Notes: a model not told the origin generated them from the sequence alone. A stretch of 64,000 bases of DNA from Mogibacterium kristiansenii (GCF_009695905.1 NZ_VUNA01000005.1:62001-126000); one strand, 5' to 3'; positions 1 to 8,080 are shown, numbered from the stretch's first letter. Numbers and translations: made by a program.

Positions 1-1683
1 GTTCAGGTTCCGTAAGAATCGGGTTTCCAGCTGGAGATAGAAGGTCGCCACCACGTCCGTCTTGCTCATGGTGAGGATGGCGATGAGGGCAACGCCCAGC
101 AGCAGCATTCTCCGAGCCCCGAAGATGTGATGAATCGGGATAAAAGCAATATACGCGATGGTCAGCACGTTCAGCAGGGCCAGAATGACCAGCGGCGGCC
201 GGTTCGCCTTGCGGTCCAGCCACAGCTTGGTAAAGGTGGTGTCCCGAAGGCGCAGCATCGGCCGGGCAAAAATCGCGATGATAATGTACACCAGCAGGCA
301 GGTGGCGATGCCGGAGAATTTCTCCGGCATAACTTGAAGCAGGGACGGATACAGCAAGCGCACTCCTGCAATGGCGGTCACCAGCATGATGATGCCGTAC
401 AGGAGAAGGCTGGAAAAGAAGTTTCGAATCATCACCAGCCAGTCGTGGGTGTGGTCCGTCTCGTCCTGCTCGCTGGAGGTGTACCGGTCGATTTTCTCCA
501 GGAGCTTTTTCGGCAGGTGCTTTCGCATAAACGCCGCTACCTTGGAGGAATTCCGGATGAGCACCGGGGTGGCCAAGGTTGTGAGCACGGAAGCCGCTAC
601 AATAACCGGGTAGAGGTATTCATCCATCACCTCCAGGGAAATTCCCAGCGCCGCGATGATGTAGGAAAATTCTCCGATCGGAGCCAGACTGAATCCACTC
701 TTCAAGGAGGTTTCCATCCGCTGACCGGAAAGGATCATACCCAGTGTGGCAAAAATCAGCTTGGCAATCACCGAAATAATCGCAATCGGGATGATGGAGG
801 TCCAGTGTTCCGCAATCACGGACGGATCCACCTTCATGCCCACGGAAACGAAGAAAATCACGGCGAACATATCCTTGATGCTCTCGGATGCGTGCTCCAC
901 TTCCTTCGCATGGTTGGTTCCCGCAAAGAAGGATCCCGCCAGGAATGCTCCCAGCTCCACGGAGAATCCCAGCTCTTTCGCCAGGAGAGCCAGGGTGAAG
1001 CAGATTCCCAAAGACAGAGCGATGAGCATCTCCCGGTTGAGAAGGTGCATGACGCGGTTCAGCAGGGTCGGGAGGAAGTAAATTCCAACAACTAGCCATA
1101 CCAGCAAGTAGCATCCCATGAGGAGCAGCTTGCTGACAACGCTCTCGCCACCGCTCTGGCCCACGGACAGGGAGGCCAGGATGACCATCATGAACACGCC
1201 GATCAGGTCTTCCATAATCAGCTCTCCCATAACCAGGGATGTGTATCTCTCCCCGGTGACCTTTAGATCCTCAAAACACTTCTGAATAACCACGGTGGAA
1301 CTGATGGCCAGCATGGTTCCCAGGAAAATACAGTTCATCTGGGACAGCCCAATCAGGTCCCCGAACAGGTATCCCACCACCAGCACGCCGCTCATCTTTA
1401 CCAGGGCGGTGACGATGGCGGTACTTCCCACGCTGAGCAGCTTGTGAAAATCAAATTCCAGACCGATATGAAACAGAATGATAATTACGCCGATTTCGCT
1501 GAGGGTGTCGATGGCGGGCACATCTTCCACGTTGAAAAACATGGGAAAGTACGGGCTGATCAGAAAACCCACGGCGATATAGCCCAGGATGACCGGAAGG
1601 TGTATTTTGCGGAAAATCACGCTGACAATTCCGGCGGCCAAAAGCATCATGGCCAGGTCGATTACGAGAGATGGTATGTGCAT
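1..1683 (-). CDS. Cation:proton antiporter, CPA2/KefB type (C-terminus cut by window edge)
   Basis: Reverse-strand reading starts at ATG 1683 and stays open to base 1 (561 codons). It encodes a polytopic membrane protein of the monovalent cation:proton antiporter-2 family, which exchanges Na+ or K+ for H+ across the cytoplasmic membrane. Visible support: a hydrophobic N-terminus beginning MHIPSLVIDLAMMLLAAG, about a dozen hydrophobic helices, the family-typical GYIAVG and FHIGLEFD segments, and the ELGAFLAGSFF region. After about residue 390 there is a charged linker and a further membrane region. AAAGGAG lies just upstream of the ATG. No TrkA-N domain is reached before the edge, so whether one exists cannot be judged. 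Family assignment is firm; ion specificity is not. Confidence 0.88.
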   Translation of the reverse strand, partial: MHIPSLVIDLAMMLLAAGIVSVIFRKIHLPVILGYIAVGFLISPYFPMFFNVEDVPAIDTLSEIGVIIILFHIGLEFDFHKLLSVGSTAIVTALVKMSGVLVVGYLFGDLIGLSQMNCIFLGTMLAISSTVVIQKCFEDLKVTGERYTSLVMGELIMEDLIGVFMMVILASLSVGQSGGESVVSKLLLMGCYLLVWLVVGIYFLPTLLNRVMHLLNREMLIALSLGICFTLALLAKELGFSVELGAFLAGSFFAGTNHAKEVEHASESIKDMFAVIFFVSVGMKVDPSVIAEHWTSIIPIAIISVIAKLIFATLGMILSGQRMETSLKSGFSLAPIGEFSYIIAALGISLEVMDEYLYPVIVAASVLTTLATPVLIRNSSKVAAFMRKHLPKKLLEKIDRYTSSEQDETDHTHDWLVMIRNFFSSLLLYGIIMLVTAIAGVRLLYPSLLQVMPEKFSGIATCLLVYIIIAIFARPMLRLRDTTFTKLWLDRKANRPPLVILALLNVLTIAYIAFIPIHHIFGARRMLLLGVALIAILTMSKTDVVATFYLQLETRFLRNLN

Positions 1684-1727
1684 AGGACTCCTTTCGTCAT
1701 TCAAGGATATAGCGAATACTTGTATAC

Positions 1728-1736
1728 ATTATATCA
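1728..1736 (-). promoter_or_regulatory. Extended -10 promoter for the antiporter
   Basis: On the reverse strand the AT-rich gap between the divergent transporters carries TGATATAAT, an extended -10 element (TGn followed by TATAAT), about 45 bases before the antiporter start. No good -35 box is visible, as is common for extended -10 promoters. Confidence 0.45.
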
Positions 1737-1933
1737 AAAATATACGGTTGTTGGAAAGTAGAAGTGACAACAAAGTTGCCACATTAAATAAAAAAAGAAT
1801 TGCCACTTTGCTTGGGTTGCCGAGCAACTTAGAATTCTGTGCTTATTTTTATAATGCAATTCCAAATTATAAAATCTTGTATAAAAAACATAAATAATTC
1901 GATAAAATATTATTATTGATTCATAAAAAACTA

Positions 1934-1962
1934 TTGAAAAAGTGTATGAATTTCGGTACAAT
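1934..1962 (+). promoter_or_regulatory. SigA-type promoter for the alanine symporter
   Basis: TTGAAA (1934-1939) and TACAAT (1957-1962) are separated by exactly 17 bases, giving a near-consensus housekeeping promoter 57 bases before the symporter start. Confidence 0.75.
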
Positions 1963-2018
1963 AAATTCCGTTGTTACTTTTTACAAGGTTTTGGTTAATA
2001 AGTTATTGGAGGAAAACA

Positions 2019-3431
2019 ATGCTACATATTATTGAAGAGGTGAATAATTCGGTGAATGCTTTCATCTGGGGTGTTCCATCGATGGTGTGCATCATCGGTG
2101 TGGGACTTCTCCTGACGATTCGAACCAAGGGATTGCAATTCCGGAAGTTCGGATACGTTCTCAAGCATACTTTTGGCACGATATTCGATAAGAAAGAGGC
2201 GGAAGAAGGTGCGCTGACGCCGTTCCAGTCCGTATGTACCGCGCTGGCGGGCACCGTGGGAACCGGTAATATCGCCGGTGTGGCCGGTGCGATTGCCCTG
2301 GGCGGTCCGGGTGCCGTTTTCTGGATGTGGTGTTCCGCACTTCTGGGAATGTGCACGAAATTTGCAGAGGTAACCCTGGCGGTGCACTTCCGAGAGAGAA
2401 ACGATAAGGGAGATTGGGTTGGCGGACCGATGTACTACATCAAGAACGGTCTGGGCAAAAAATGGCAGTTCCTGGCGGTGCTCTATTCCATCCTGGGCAT
2501 ACTGACGGTATTCGGGACGGGAAATGCGACGCAGGTCAATACCATCGTGGCATCCATTGATTCCGCACTGTTCAACTTCAATGTGTTCAATGAAGATAAT
2601 GTGGGAAATGTGAACCTGGGAATCGGCATTCTGATTGCAGTTCTGGTTCTTCTGATTCTTCTGGGCGGTATTAAGAGAATCGGAAACGTTACGTCGAAAC
2701 TGGTTCCTTTTATGGCCGTGTTCTATATTGTAATGGGACTGATTCTGGTAGCCGTTAATTACGAACGGGTGCCGGAAGTGTTCAAATCCATCTTTGAAGG
2801 AGCGTTCAATCCTCGTTCCGTTACCGGCGGTGTGGTAGGTTCCCTCTTTATCAGTATGAGAAGAGGTGTGTCTCGGGGAATCTTCTCCAACGAGGCTGGT
2901 CTGGGTACCGGATCCATCGCCCACGCCAGCTCCGATGTAGCCCACCCGATTCAGCAGGGCATGTGGGGAATCTTTGAGGTTTTCGCCGACACCATCGTAA
3001 TCTGCACGTTGACCGCACTGGCCATTCTCTGCAGCGGAATCAACATCAATTACGGAAAAGCTGCCGGTGCAGAACTCACTATCAGCGGTTTCACCACCAC
3101 CTTCGGGGGATGGATTTCCATCCTGCTGGCGGTAGCGCTTTGCTGCTTTGCCTTCTCCACCATCCTGGGTTGGGGACTGTACGGCTCCCGCTGCATCGAA
3201 TACCTCTTCGGACCGAAGGTCGTAAAACCCTTCATTATTGTCTACGCGCTGGTGGCAATCATCGGTGCCACCATGGACCTGGGCCTGCTCTGGTCTCTGG
3301 CGGATACCTTCAACGGTTTGATGATTATCCCGAACTTGATTGCGGTATTCCTGCTTTCCGGCACGGTAATCCACCTGGTAAAGGACTATTTTCGGAATCC
3401 GGAATCCCAGCGACTGGAAATGGATAAATAG
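2019..3431 (+). CDS. Alanine/glycine:cation symporter (AGCS family)
   Basis: 470-residue membrane protein of the AGCS (AlsT/DagA) family, which takes up alanine or glycine with Na+ or H+. Family-typical segments are present: TALAGTVGTGNIAGVAGAI near residues 70-90, WVGGPMYYIKNG near 130, and SNEAGLGTGSIAHA near 290; hydrophobic helices run throughout. The start was set at ATG 2019 because GGAGGAAAAC lies directly before it; the frame could open earlier at 1971 but without a ribosome site. It is a single-gene unit with its own promoter (1934-1962) and a strong terminator (3452-3487). Substrate choice between alanine and glycine cannot be decided from sequence alone. Confidence 0.93.
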   Translation: MLHIIEEVNNSVNAFIWGVPSMVCIIGVGLLLTIRTKGLQFRKFGYVLKHTFGTIFDKKEAEEGALTPFQSVCTALAGTVGTGNIAGVAGAIALGGPGAVFWMWCSALLGMCTKFAEVTLAVHFRERNDKGDWVGGPMYYIKNGLGKKWQFLAVLYSILGILTVFGTGNATQVNTIVASIDSALFNFNVFNEDNVGNVNLGIGILIAVLVLLILLGGIKRIGNVTSKLVPFMAVFYIVMGLILVAVNYERVPEVFKSIFEGAFNPRSVTGGVVGSLFISMRRGVSRGIFSNEAGLGTGSIAHASSDVAHPIQQGMWGIFEVFADTIVICTLTALAILCSGININYGKAAGAELTISGFTTTFGGWISILLAVALCCFAFSTILGWGLYGSRCIEYLFGPKVVKPFIIVYALVAIIGATMDLGLLWSLADTFNGLMIIPNLIAVFLLSGTVIHLVKDYFRNPESQRLEMDK

Positions 3432-3451
3432 AGGAAGATAAAAGTAAAGGA

Positions 3452-3487
3452 AAAATCCCCGAAGCAGAATGTGCTTCGGGGATTTTT
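3452..3487 (+). terminator. Intrinsic terminator after the alanine symporter
   Basis: AAAATCCCCGAAGCA and its complement TGCTTCGGGGATTTTT form a 13-bp GC-rich stem ending in a T run, 20 bases after the symporter stop. Confidence 0.92.
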
Positions 3488-3499
3488 GGATGGGCGGCG

Positions 3500-3952
3500 C
3501 GGGCCGCCCGCGACAGAGCCGCGGGAATTGTGTGAAGATTTTGCTCCCCGAAACGGAGCTGCAAGGGTTTGCGGGGAACGGGGAGCAAACCGCACCTCGA
3601 AAAAGCCGGCCGGCCCCGAGTGGCGGCGCGGAAATTGTGTGAAGATTTTGCTCCCCGGAATAGAGCTGCAAGGGTTTGCGGGGAACGGGGAGCAAACCGC
3701 GCCTTGAAAAAGCCGGCGGGTCTCGAGTGCCGGCGCGGGAATTGTGTGAAGAATTTGCTCCCCGGAACGGAGCCGCAAGGGTTTGCGGGGAGCGGGGAGC
3801 AAACCGCGCCTCGAAAAAGCCGGCCGGCCTCGGGCGGCGGCGCGGGAATTGTGTGAAGATTTTGCTCCCCGGAATAGAGCTGCAAGGGTTTGCAGGGAGC
3901 GGGGAGCAAATCGCGCCTCGGAAAAGCCGGCCGGCCTCGAGTGGTCATCAAA
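3500..3952. repeat. Four tandem ~107-bp repeats, each with a long internal hairpin
   Basis: Four near-identical units start with AATTGTGTGAAGATTTTGC at 3526, 3634, 3740 and 3847 (spacing 108, 106 and 107 bases). Each contains an inverted repeat, TTTGCTCCCC ... GGGGAGCAAA, around a loop with GAGCTGCAAGGGTTTGC, followed by a GC-rich spacer with AAAAAGCCGGCCGG. Units differ at scattered positions (about 10%). Short open frames run through them on both strands, but they simply track the repeat period and have no ribosome site. The block lies between two terminators in a region without genes. The function is unknown; possibilities are a repetitive extragenic element or a multimeric structured RNA. 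Confidence 0.85.
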
Positions 3953-3954
3953 TT

Positions 3955-3997
3955 AAAAGGGCGTGGATTCCGCCGGTGCTCGGAATCCACGCCTTTT
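3955..3997. terminator. Bidirectional-looking terminator hairpin
   Basis: AAAAGGGCGTGGATTCCG pairs with CGGAATCCACGCCTTTT around an 8-base loop. A/T tails on both sides let it work in either direction. It directly follows the repeat array. Confidence 0.7.
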
Positions 3998-4052
3998 ATC
4001 TCCTATTTTTGGCTCTTAGTCAAATGGTGTTGGTGAAGAATAAAAGCAATAC

Positions 4053-4091
4053 ATATCGAGTAGCCGTTACGCTGCTCGATATTCTTTTTTC
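4053..4091 (+). terminator. Hairpin followed by a T run
   Basis: ATATCGAGTAGC and GCTGCTCGATAT pair (one mismatch) and are followed by TCTTTTTT. This looks like an intrinsic terminator, but no gene is seen upstream that would need it, so it may end transcription of the repeat array. Confidence 0.5.
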
Positions 4092-4154
4092 GGTTCTTTC
4101 CAGCCGGTACGTCATACGTTTAGAAATTAGAGATGATGTTAAAATGTAAATTCA

Positions 4155-4419
4155 ATATGCCTAGAATTTCGGAGCGAGTTCACGCAAATCCTTTAGATTT
4201 TGGAAATCAGCGTGAACGATTTTCTACTTTTTCTCGTCTTACTCGGATGATGTTCTGTATAGAGACGTAAGTCTTGAGGATCGTTCACGCTTTTTGAAGG
4301 CAAATTGGCTTATTAGCGTGAATAAGAATTAGAATCCTGAAAACTTTGCAAAAACCGTTCACGCTTAATCTCGTTTTTCGGACAAAAAGCGTGAACTCAT
4401 ATCGAAATTCTAGGCGTAT
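4155..4419. mobile_element. 265-bp non-coding element with 31-bp terminal inverted repeats (MITE-like)
   Basis: The left end (4155-4185) and the reverse complement of the right end (4389-4419) match at 26 of 31 positions: both read ATA-Y-GCCTAGAATTTCG, four differing bases, then GAGTTCACGC. Inside, the heptamer TTCACGC and its complement GCGTGAA alternate six times in total, at about 4179, 4211, 4273, 4315, 4359 and 4389. No open frame of note lies within. No clear target-site duplication was found. The element could be a miniature transposable element or a large structured or protein-binding palindrome; the mobile reading is an inference from the terminal repeats. Confidence 0.5.
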
Positions 4420-4523
4420 GCGATTCTACGCACGCGATAAAGACAATAGTAATAGACTTTTTTGAAAAAATGGCGCTGATGATGAAATCCATTTCCATCA
4501 CCAACACCAAAAGGTATAGAACC

Positions 4524-5333
4524 CTACTTTTTCTCTTCCTCTGGATTTTTCACCGTCGGTTCCGTATTCAAGTTCAGATCCAAATCCGTCTGCTGATGCA
4601 GCAGGCCGATCAAATCTACCAGCTCGTCTTTCTTGGAATCCAGGGTTTTGAAAGTGAGTTCCGGATTCCGGTTCTTCTCTGTCCGGTATTCGTCCATCAT
4701 GCTGGAGAAGATTGCGGAAGAGGAAATCGGTGTGTAGACGATGGCATTGGCACCGGCCTCAATGGTGCGGCGGATGGATTCGTCGGTCTTGCCGCCGCTG
4801 GCGATAATCGGCACCTTCGGGAAGTCCTTCCGAATTTCCCGAACCACATCTGCGGTATTCTTTCCGGCTGCCACGTTGAGAATGGTGACGCCGGCATCCA
4901 GCCGTTCCTGAATTCCGGTGGAATCAATCACTGTGGAAACCACCGGGATATCGATAACCCGCTTGATGAAGCGGATATTGCTGTTGCTCATGGGATTGTT
5001 TACCACAACGCCGAAAGCTCCCTGCGCTTCCGCATCCTGAGCCATGTACACGGAGCGAAGTCCTTTGGTGGTGCCGCCGCCCACACCGACGAAAACAGGA
5101 ATGGAGGAAGCGTTGATGATGGCCTCGGAAATAACCTGCTGCGGAGTAAACGGGTACACGGCCAGAACCGCATCCGCATCACAGTTTCGAATAATGGCAA
5201 TATCCGTGGAGAAAATTAAAGATCGAATTTTTCGACCCAGCACGATGATGCCCGAAGCTTCTCGAATTACTTCCGGCATTTCAATGGTATGGGCACGAAG
5301 TGTGCCGGTTATTCTTGGAATTGATTCCTGCAT
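4524..5333 (-). CDS. TIM-barrel protein of unknown function (nitronate-monooxygenase/phosphate-binding barrel type)
   Basis: 269 residues. ATG 5333 was chosen because GAGGAGG lies 7 bases upstream; an earlier ATG at 5360 has no ribosome site. The sequence alternates strands and helices typical of a (beta/alpha)8 barrel, with glycine-rich strand ends such as VFVGVGGGTTKG (about residues 91-102), GVVVNNP, and near the C-terminus PIIASGGKTDESIRRTIEAG and ANAIVYTP, which resemble the phosphate-binding end of FMN or phosphate barrels. Similar conserved proteins in Firmicutes are annotated only as hydrolases. A charged tail follows residue 235. No catalytic residues can be named. Confidence 0.6.
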   Translation of the reverse strand: MQESIPRITGTLRAHTIEMPEVIREASGIIVLGRKIRSLIFSTDIAIIRNCDADAVLAVYPFTPQQVISEAIINASSIPVFVGVGGGTTKGLRSVYMAQDAEAQGAFGVVVNNPMSNSNIRFIKRVIDIPVVSTVIDSTGIQERLDAGVTILNVAAGKNTADVVREIRKDFPKVPIIASGGKTDESIRRTIEAGANAIVYTPISSSAIFSSMMDEYRTEKNRNPELTFKTLDSKKDELVDLIGLLHQQTDLDLNLNTEPTVKNPEEEKK

Positions 5334-5558
5334 TGCGAACCCTCCTCTTACTTTCAACAAAAACTGTCAGAATATAACATGAGGAACTGCATTTCTCGGC
5401 GAAGCACAGTTCTGTATGTTCATAAAATCACCGAATAATTATACACGATTGCGCCGAATACGAACATATCCATTTGTGTATTTTTGATAAAAAAATATTA
5501 AAAAAAAATATTACACTCCCCGGCGACTTCCGTCCTAGGCAGAATAGTCCGAAGACTA
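5334..5558. other. Intergenic region with a leader hairpin for the minus-strand gene
   Basis: This divergent gap contains, on the reverse strand, a TATAAT-like -10 (5437-5442 on the plus strand reads ATTATA) and a possible leader hairpin, GAACTG ... CAGTTC (about 5367-5397). The rest is A/T-rich. No small gene was seen. Confidence 0.4.
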
Positions 5559-5587
5559 TTGAAAAGGTTTCATCCAGATACTATAAT
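5559..5587 (+). promoter_or_regulatory. SigA-type promoter for crcB
   Basis: TTGAAA (5559-5564), a 17-base spacer and a perfect TATAAT (5582-5587) predict transcription from about 5594. Confidence 0.8.
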
Positions 5588-5597
5588 AAGTACATTC

Positions 5598-5637
5598 AGG
5601 AGGCTTTCCGCTGGGAGGCCTCCTTTTAGTCGGAAAG
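5598..5637 (+). promoter_or_regulatory. crcB leader hairpin with a competing SD-blocking pairing
   Basis: AGGAGGC (5598-5604) pairs with GCCTCCT (5618-5624), followed by TTTAG: a short terminator-like hairpin immediately before the gene. The loop bases CTTTCCG (5604-5610) are complementary to CGGAAAG (5631-5637), which overlaps the ribosome binding site GGAAAGGAG, so a pseudoknot or alternative fold could mask the ribosome site. It does not resemble the fluoride riboswitch consensus as I know it. Confidence 0.45.
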
Positions 5638-5648
5638 GAGAGAGATCA

Positions 5649-6014
5649 ATGATTGAATGCCTGGTAGTGGGCGCCGGCGGCTTCGTGGGGGCGGTGCTCC
5701 GATATCTCGTGGGACTTCTGGATATGAACCCGGAAAGCGGTTTTCCGATAAAAACATTTATCATCAATATTGCGGGAGCGTTCCTCATCGGTGTGGTGGC
5801 GGCGCTGGCGTCCCGGGAGGCCTTGAATCCTCGGACGGTGCTTTTTCTGAAGGTGGGAATCTGCGGGGGGTTTACCACGTTCTCTTCCTTCGCACTGGAA
5901 AACCACGATTTGATGATGAACGGCGCTTCCGGCATAGCACTCACGTACATGGGGGTGAGCCTGGTATTGGGAATTCTGGCGGTGTACATCGCTCAGCGCA
6001 TGTTCGGCGCCTAA
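5649..6014 (+). CDS. crcB: Fluoride channel CrcB/FluC
   Basis: 121-residue four-helix membrane protein that exports F- as a dual-topology dimer, protecting the cell from fluoride. Hallmarks: GAGGFVGAVLRYLVG at the N-terminus, FIINIAGAFLIG in helix 2, and GICGGFTTFSSFALE in helix 3, whose phenylalanines and TTFS break line the ion path. Start ATG 5649 follows GGAAAGGAGAGAGATCA. One gene copy is present here; many Firmicutes carry two adjacent copies, but a single dual-topology gene is also common. It has its own promoter and a short structured leader. Confidence 0.95.
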   Translation: MIECLVVGAGGFVGAVLRYLVGLLDMNPESGFPIKTFIINIAGAFLIGVVAALASREALNPRTVLFLKVGICGGFTTFSSFALENHDLMMNGASGIALTYMGVSLVLGILAVYIAQRMFGA

Positions 6015-6122
6015 GGGGCAAAAAACCGAAAGAAATCCGAAAACAATATCCCATCGCTTATGGGAATGTGGTACAATGATAACAATTTATGAAATAAGGC
6101 AAGACAAGGAGATTAGGTCGAT

Positions 6123-6695
6123 ATGGAATTTATGGAAGAACGGATTCGCAGAGACGGCAGAGTGGCACCGGGGGAAATCCTCAAAGTAGATACCTTTCTG
6201 AATCATCAGATCGATGTCAGTCTGATTCGTCAGATTGCAAAAGCACTGAAAGAACATTTTGGAAATCGGGAGATTACCAAGGTGGTGACCATAGAAGCGT
6301 CCGGAATTGCCATTGCAAGCATCACGGCAGAGGAGCTCGGCGTGCCGATGGTGTTCGCCAAGAAGTCCAAGAGCCGGAACCTGAATTCGGATACCTATAA
6401 GTCCCGGGTATATTCCTATACCCACGACCGCTATTACGATATTGTGGTGAACGAGAATGCCCTGAACGACAACGACAAGGTGCTTCTCGTGGACGATTTC
6501 CTGGCGAACGGACAGGCCATGCAGGGATTGCTGGACATCTGCCGGCAGGCCGGAGCGGATGTTGCCGGAATCGGCATCTGCATTGAGAAATCCTTCCAGC
6601 CGGGCGGAAAAGCACTTCGGGAAGAAGGATACGATGTTCTGAGCATGGCAAAGATTAAGAGCCTGGAGAACGGAACCGTCGAATTTGAACAATAA
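6123..6695 (+). CDS. xpt: Xanthine phosphoribosyltransferase
   Basis: 190-residue cytosolic salvage enzyme that converts xanthine and PRPP to XMP. The PRPP-binding motif VLLVDDFLANGQAM (about residues 122-135) and the EASGIAIAS segment are those of bacterial Xpt. ATG 6123 follows AAGGAG with 9 bases between. An extended -10 (GTGGTACAAT, TACAAT at 6072-6077) lies 46 bases upstream. No purine riboswitch is visible in the ~45-base leader, unlike the classic xpt of Bacillus. A strong terminator follows at 6710-6751. Confidence 0.93.
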   Translation: MEFMEERIRRDGRVAPGEILKVDTFLNHQIDVSLIRQIAKALKEHFGNREITKVVTIEASGIAIASITAEELGVPMVFAKKSKSRNLNSDTYKSRVYSYTHDRYYDIVVNENALNDNDKVLLVDDFLANGQAMQGLLDICRQAGADVAGIGICIEKSFQPGGKALREEGYDVLSMAKIKSLENGTVEFEQ

Positions 6696-6709
6696 AAAAA
6701 CGAATCGTC

Positions 6710-6751
6710 AAAAGGAGCTGCGCAGTAGGCACACTGCAGCAGCTCCTTTTT
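6710..6751. terminator. Terminator shared by xpt and the convergent L,D-transpeptidase
   Basis: AAAAGGAGCTG and its complement CAGCTCCTTTTT pair, extended by an inner GCAGT/ACTGC stem. T tracts are present on both strands, so it can serve both convergent genes. Confidence 0.88.
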
Positions 6752-6763
6752 CAAATCCGAATT

Positions 6764-7738
6764 TTAATCTCCTACAATTACCGGTGTACCGATGTCAACC
6801 TTTTGGAACAGTTCTCCGGCGGCGTAGACCGGCATATTGACGCAGCCGTGAGAGCCGCCGTACTGATAGATATTTCCGCCGAAGGCACCTCGCCACTGGG
6901 CGCTGTGGATTCCGAAGGATCCGCCGATAAAGGCCATCCAGTATTGAACGGTGACATCGTAACCCTGCCCCTTGAGGCGGGTGCCGGTGCTCATGGAATT
7001 GATATAGTAACTTCCCCGAGGCGTATCGTGAACTCCTTGGGTGCCGGTAACCACCGGCGAGGACATATTGATTTTACCGTCTACGAAATAGGTCAGTCTT
7101 TGTTTCGGGATGCTGACGTAGACGTAGGTGCCCATGGCGCCGTATTCCGCTTTTTGAACGTGGAAAGTGGCCTTGGCCTGGGAAACGTTGCCGTAGGGGT
7201 CGGTGGCGGTGGCGTGTACGATGTAGTTCCGAACCTTGTGAACGTTGATTTGCTCATGGGAGAGCTTCAGCTTCACCTTGCCGGAATTGTCGGTGGCCTT
7301 GAACATTCCTTTTAGCAAATCCTGAAGTTCGTAGTCCGTCAGCTCCGTATCTTTGAAAATATAGACATCTTTCGCCTTCTTGAATTTCGGCTTTTCCAGA
7401 TCCTTGATGGTCACCTGATATTTCCGGTAGACCTGATCCTCGTAGTAGATGGTGAGGGGATAGGTGCCGGGACGGTCGTATTTGTGCCCGGAAACTTTAT
7501 TTCCATGATAGACGACGGAAGAGTTCTTCTTTACGTATTTCTGTTCTTCTTTGGACAAGGTATCCATGTTCACGTATTCGGATATGTCCGTAGATACCGC
7601 GGTGCCGTAGTTGACATAAATTTCCGGGTGGGCGTATTTCTGATTCAGCTCCAGCAGCGGACCGCAGCCGGTGAGGGCGAAAACCGCCATCAGGCAGAGC
7701 AGCAGCGGAATCACCCGCCGACGTATTTTGCTTGGCAT
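6764..7738 (-). CDS. L,D-transpeptidase lipoprotein (YkuD domain)
   Basis: 324 residues from ATG 7738, which follows GGAGGATATTTT. The N-terminus is a lipoprotein signal: MPSKIRRR, a hydrophobic stretch and the lipobox LTGC (cysteine about residue 25), so the protein should be anchored outside the membrane. The middle (about 40-195) has Ig/bacterial-surface-like beta repeats (GTYPLTIYYED, ATATDPYGNVS). The C-terminal catalytic domain carries the YkuD motif HSAQWRGAFGG...GSHGCVNMP with the nucleophilic cysteine. Such enzymes make 3-3 peptidoglycan cross-links or attach proteins to the wall. It is a monocistronic unit convergent with xpt. Confidence 0.9.
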   Translation of the reverse strand: MPSKIRRRVIPLLLCLMAVFALTGCGPLLELNQKYAHPEIYVNYGTAVSTDISEYVNMDTLSKEEQKYVKKNSSVVYHGNKVSGHKYDRPGTYPLTIYYEDQVYRKYQVTIKDLEKPKFKKAKDVYIFKDTELTDYELQDLLKGMFKATDNSGKVKLKLSHEQINVHKVRNYIVHATATDPYGNVSQAKATFHVQKAEYGAMGTYVYVSIPKQRLTYFVDGKINMSSPVVTGTQGVHDTPRGSYYINSMSTGTRLKGQGYDVTVQYWMAFIGGSFGIHSAQWRGAFGGNIYQYGGSHGCVNMPVYAAGELFQKVDIGTPVIVGD

Positions 7739-7868
7739 AAAATATCCTCCATTAATGTGCATATGCCTTGAGATTATACTATAGAAATCATTTTGCCGCA
7801 AATAACAATACCGCAGATTGTACGAAAAAAAGTGTTTGTAGAAAACAACAAAAAAATTGAAAAATTTG

Positions 7869-7896
7869 TTGACAACCTCATGAAAAAAGTTATAAT
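7869..7896 (+). promoter_or_regulatory. Consensus promoter of the lysine-riboswitch transcript
   Basis: Perfect TTGACA (7869-7874), a 16-base spacer and perfect TATAAT (7891-7896), about 22 bases before the riboswitch aptamer. Confidence 0.88.
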
Positions 7897-7925
7897 AAGG
7901 TAAGTCAACTGAATAGACCTGATTC

Positions 7926-8080
7926 GATAGAGGTTGCGGAAATCAAGAGTACGGAGTTACGGACGCAGAGGATGCGGTAACTCGGGAAAGGGAAATCCGC
8001 CGAAGGCTGAAGCATCCTACAGCGGAGGCCTGGGACATCGCAGAATATGCGATGGACTGTCACACATGTGGAGCGCTATC
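7926..8080 (+). ncRNA. Lysine riboswitch (L box)
   Basis: The leader matches the L-box pattern: P1 strand GATAG (7926-7930) followed by AGGTTGCGGAAATCAAGAGTA, the GGGAAAGGGAAATCCGCCGAAG core, a GGCCTGGGACATCGCAG hairpin arm, and GGACTGTCA before the closing GCGCTATC (8076-8080). These correspond in order to the AGAGG, AAGAGTA, CGCCGAAG, TGGGAC-like and GGCTGTCA blocks of the Bacillus lysC leader. A T8 tract follows at about 8107-8115, consistent with termination when lysine binds, although I could not draw one unambiguous terminator stem. It should repress the downstream transporter when lysine is plentiful. Confidence 0.88.

Noticed and set aside
127-1095. 322-codon plus-strand open frame
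   Set aside because: It lies opposite the cation/proton antiporter, is rich in His/Gln/Gly/Arg without domains, and has no ribosome site; the reverse-strand frame is a clear membrane protein.
2022-3695. 557-codon minus-strand open frame
   Set aside because: Shadow of the alanine symporter running into the tandem repeats; low-complexity His/Gln/Arg composition and no family match.
3500-3952. CRISPR array
   Set aside because: Units are ~107 bp and repeated along their whole length with no unique spacers, and no cas genes are nearby.
3325-4149. Several short frames with repeated residues across the tandem repeats
   Set aside because: Their periodicity merely mirrors the ~107-bp DNA repeats; no ribosome sites, and similar frames exist on both strands.
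5559-5648. Known fluoride riboswitch before crcB
   Set aside because: The expected consensus blocks (GGnGAUGG near the start and CUGAUG...CUAC near the end) are not present in the leader.
6015-6122. Purine riboswitch before xpt
   Set aside because: The leader is only about 45 bases and lacks the purine aptamer core.
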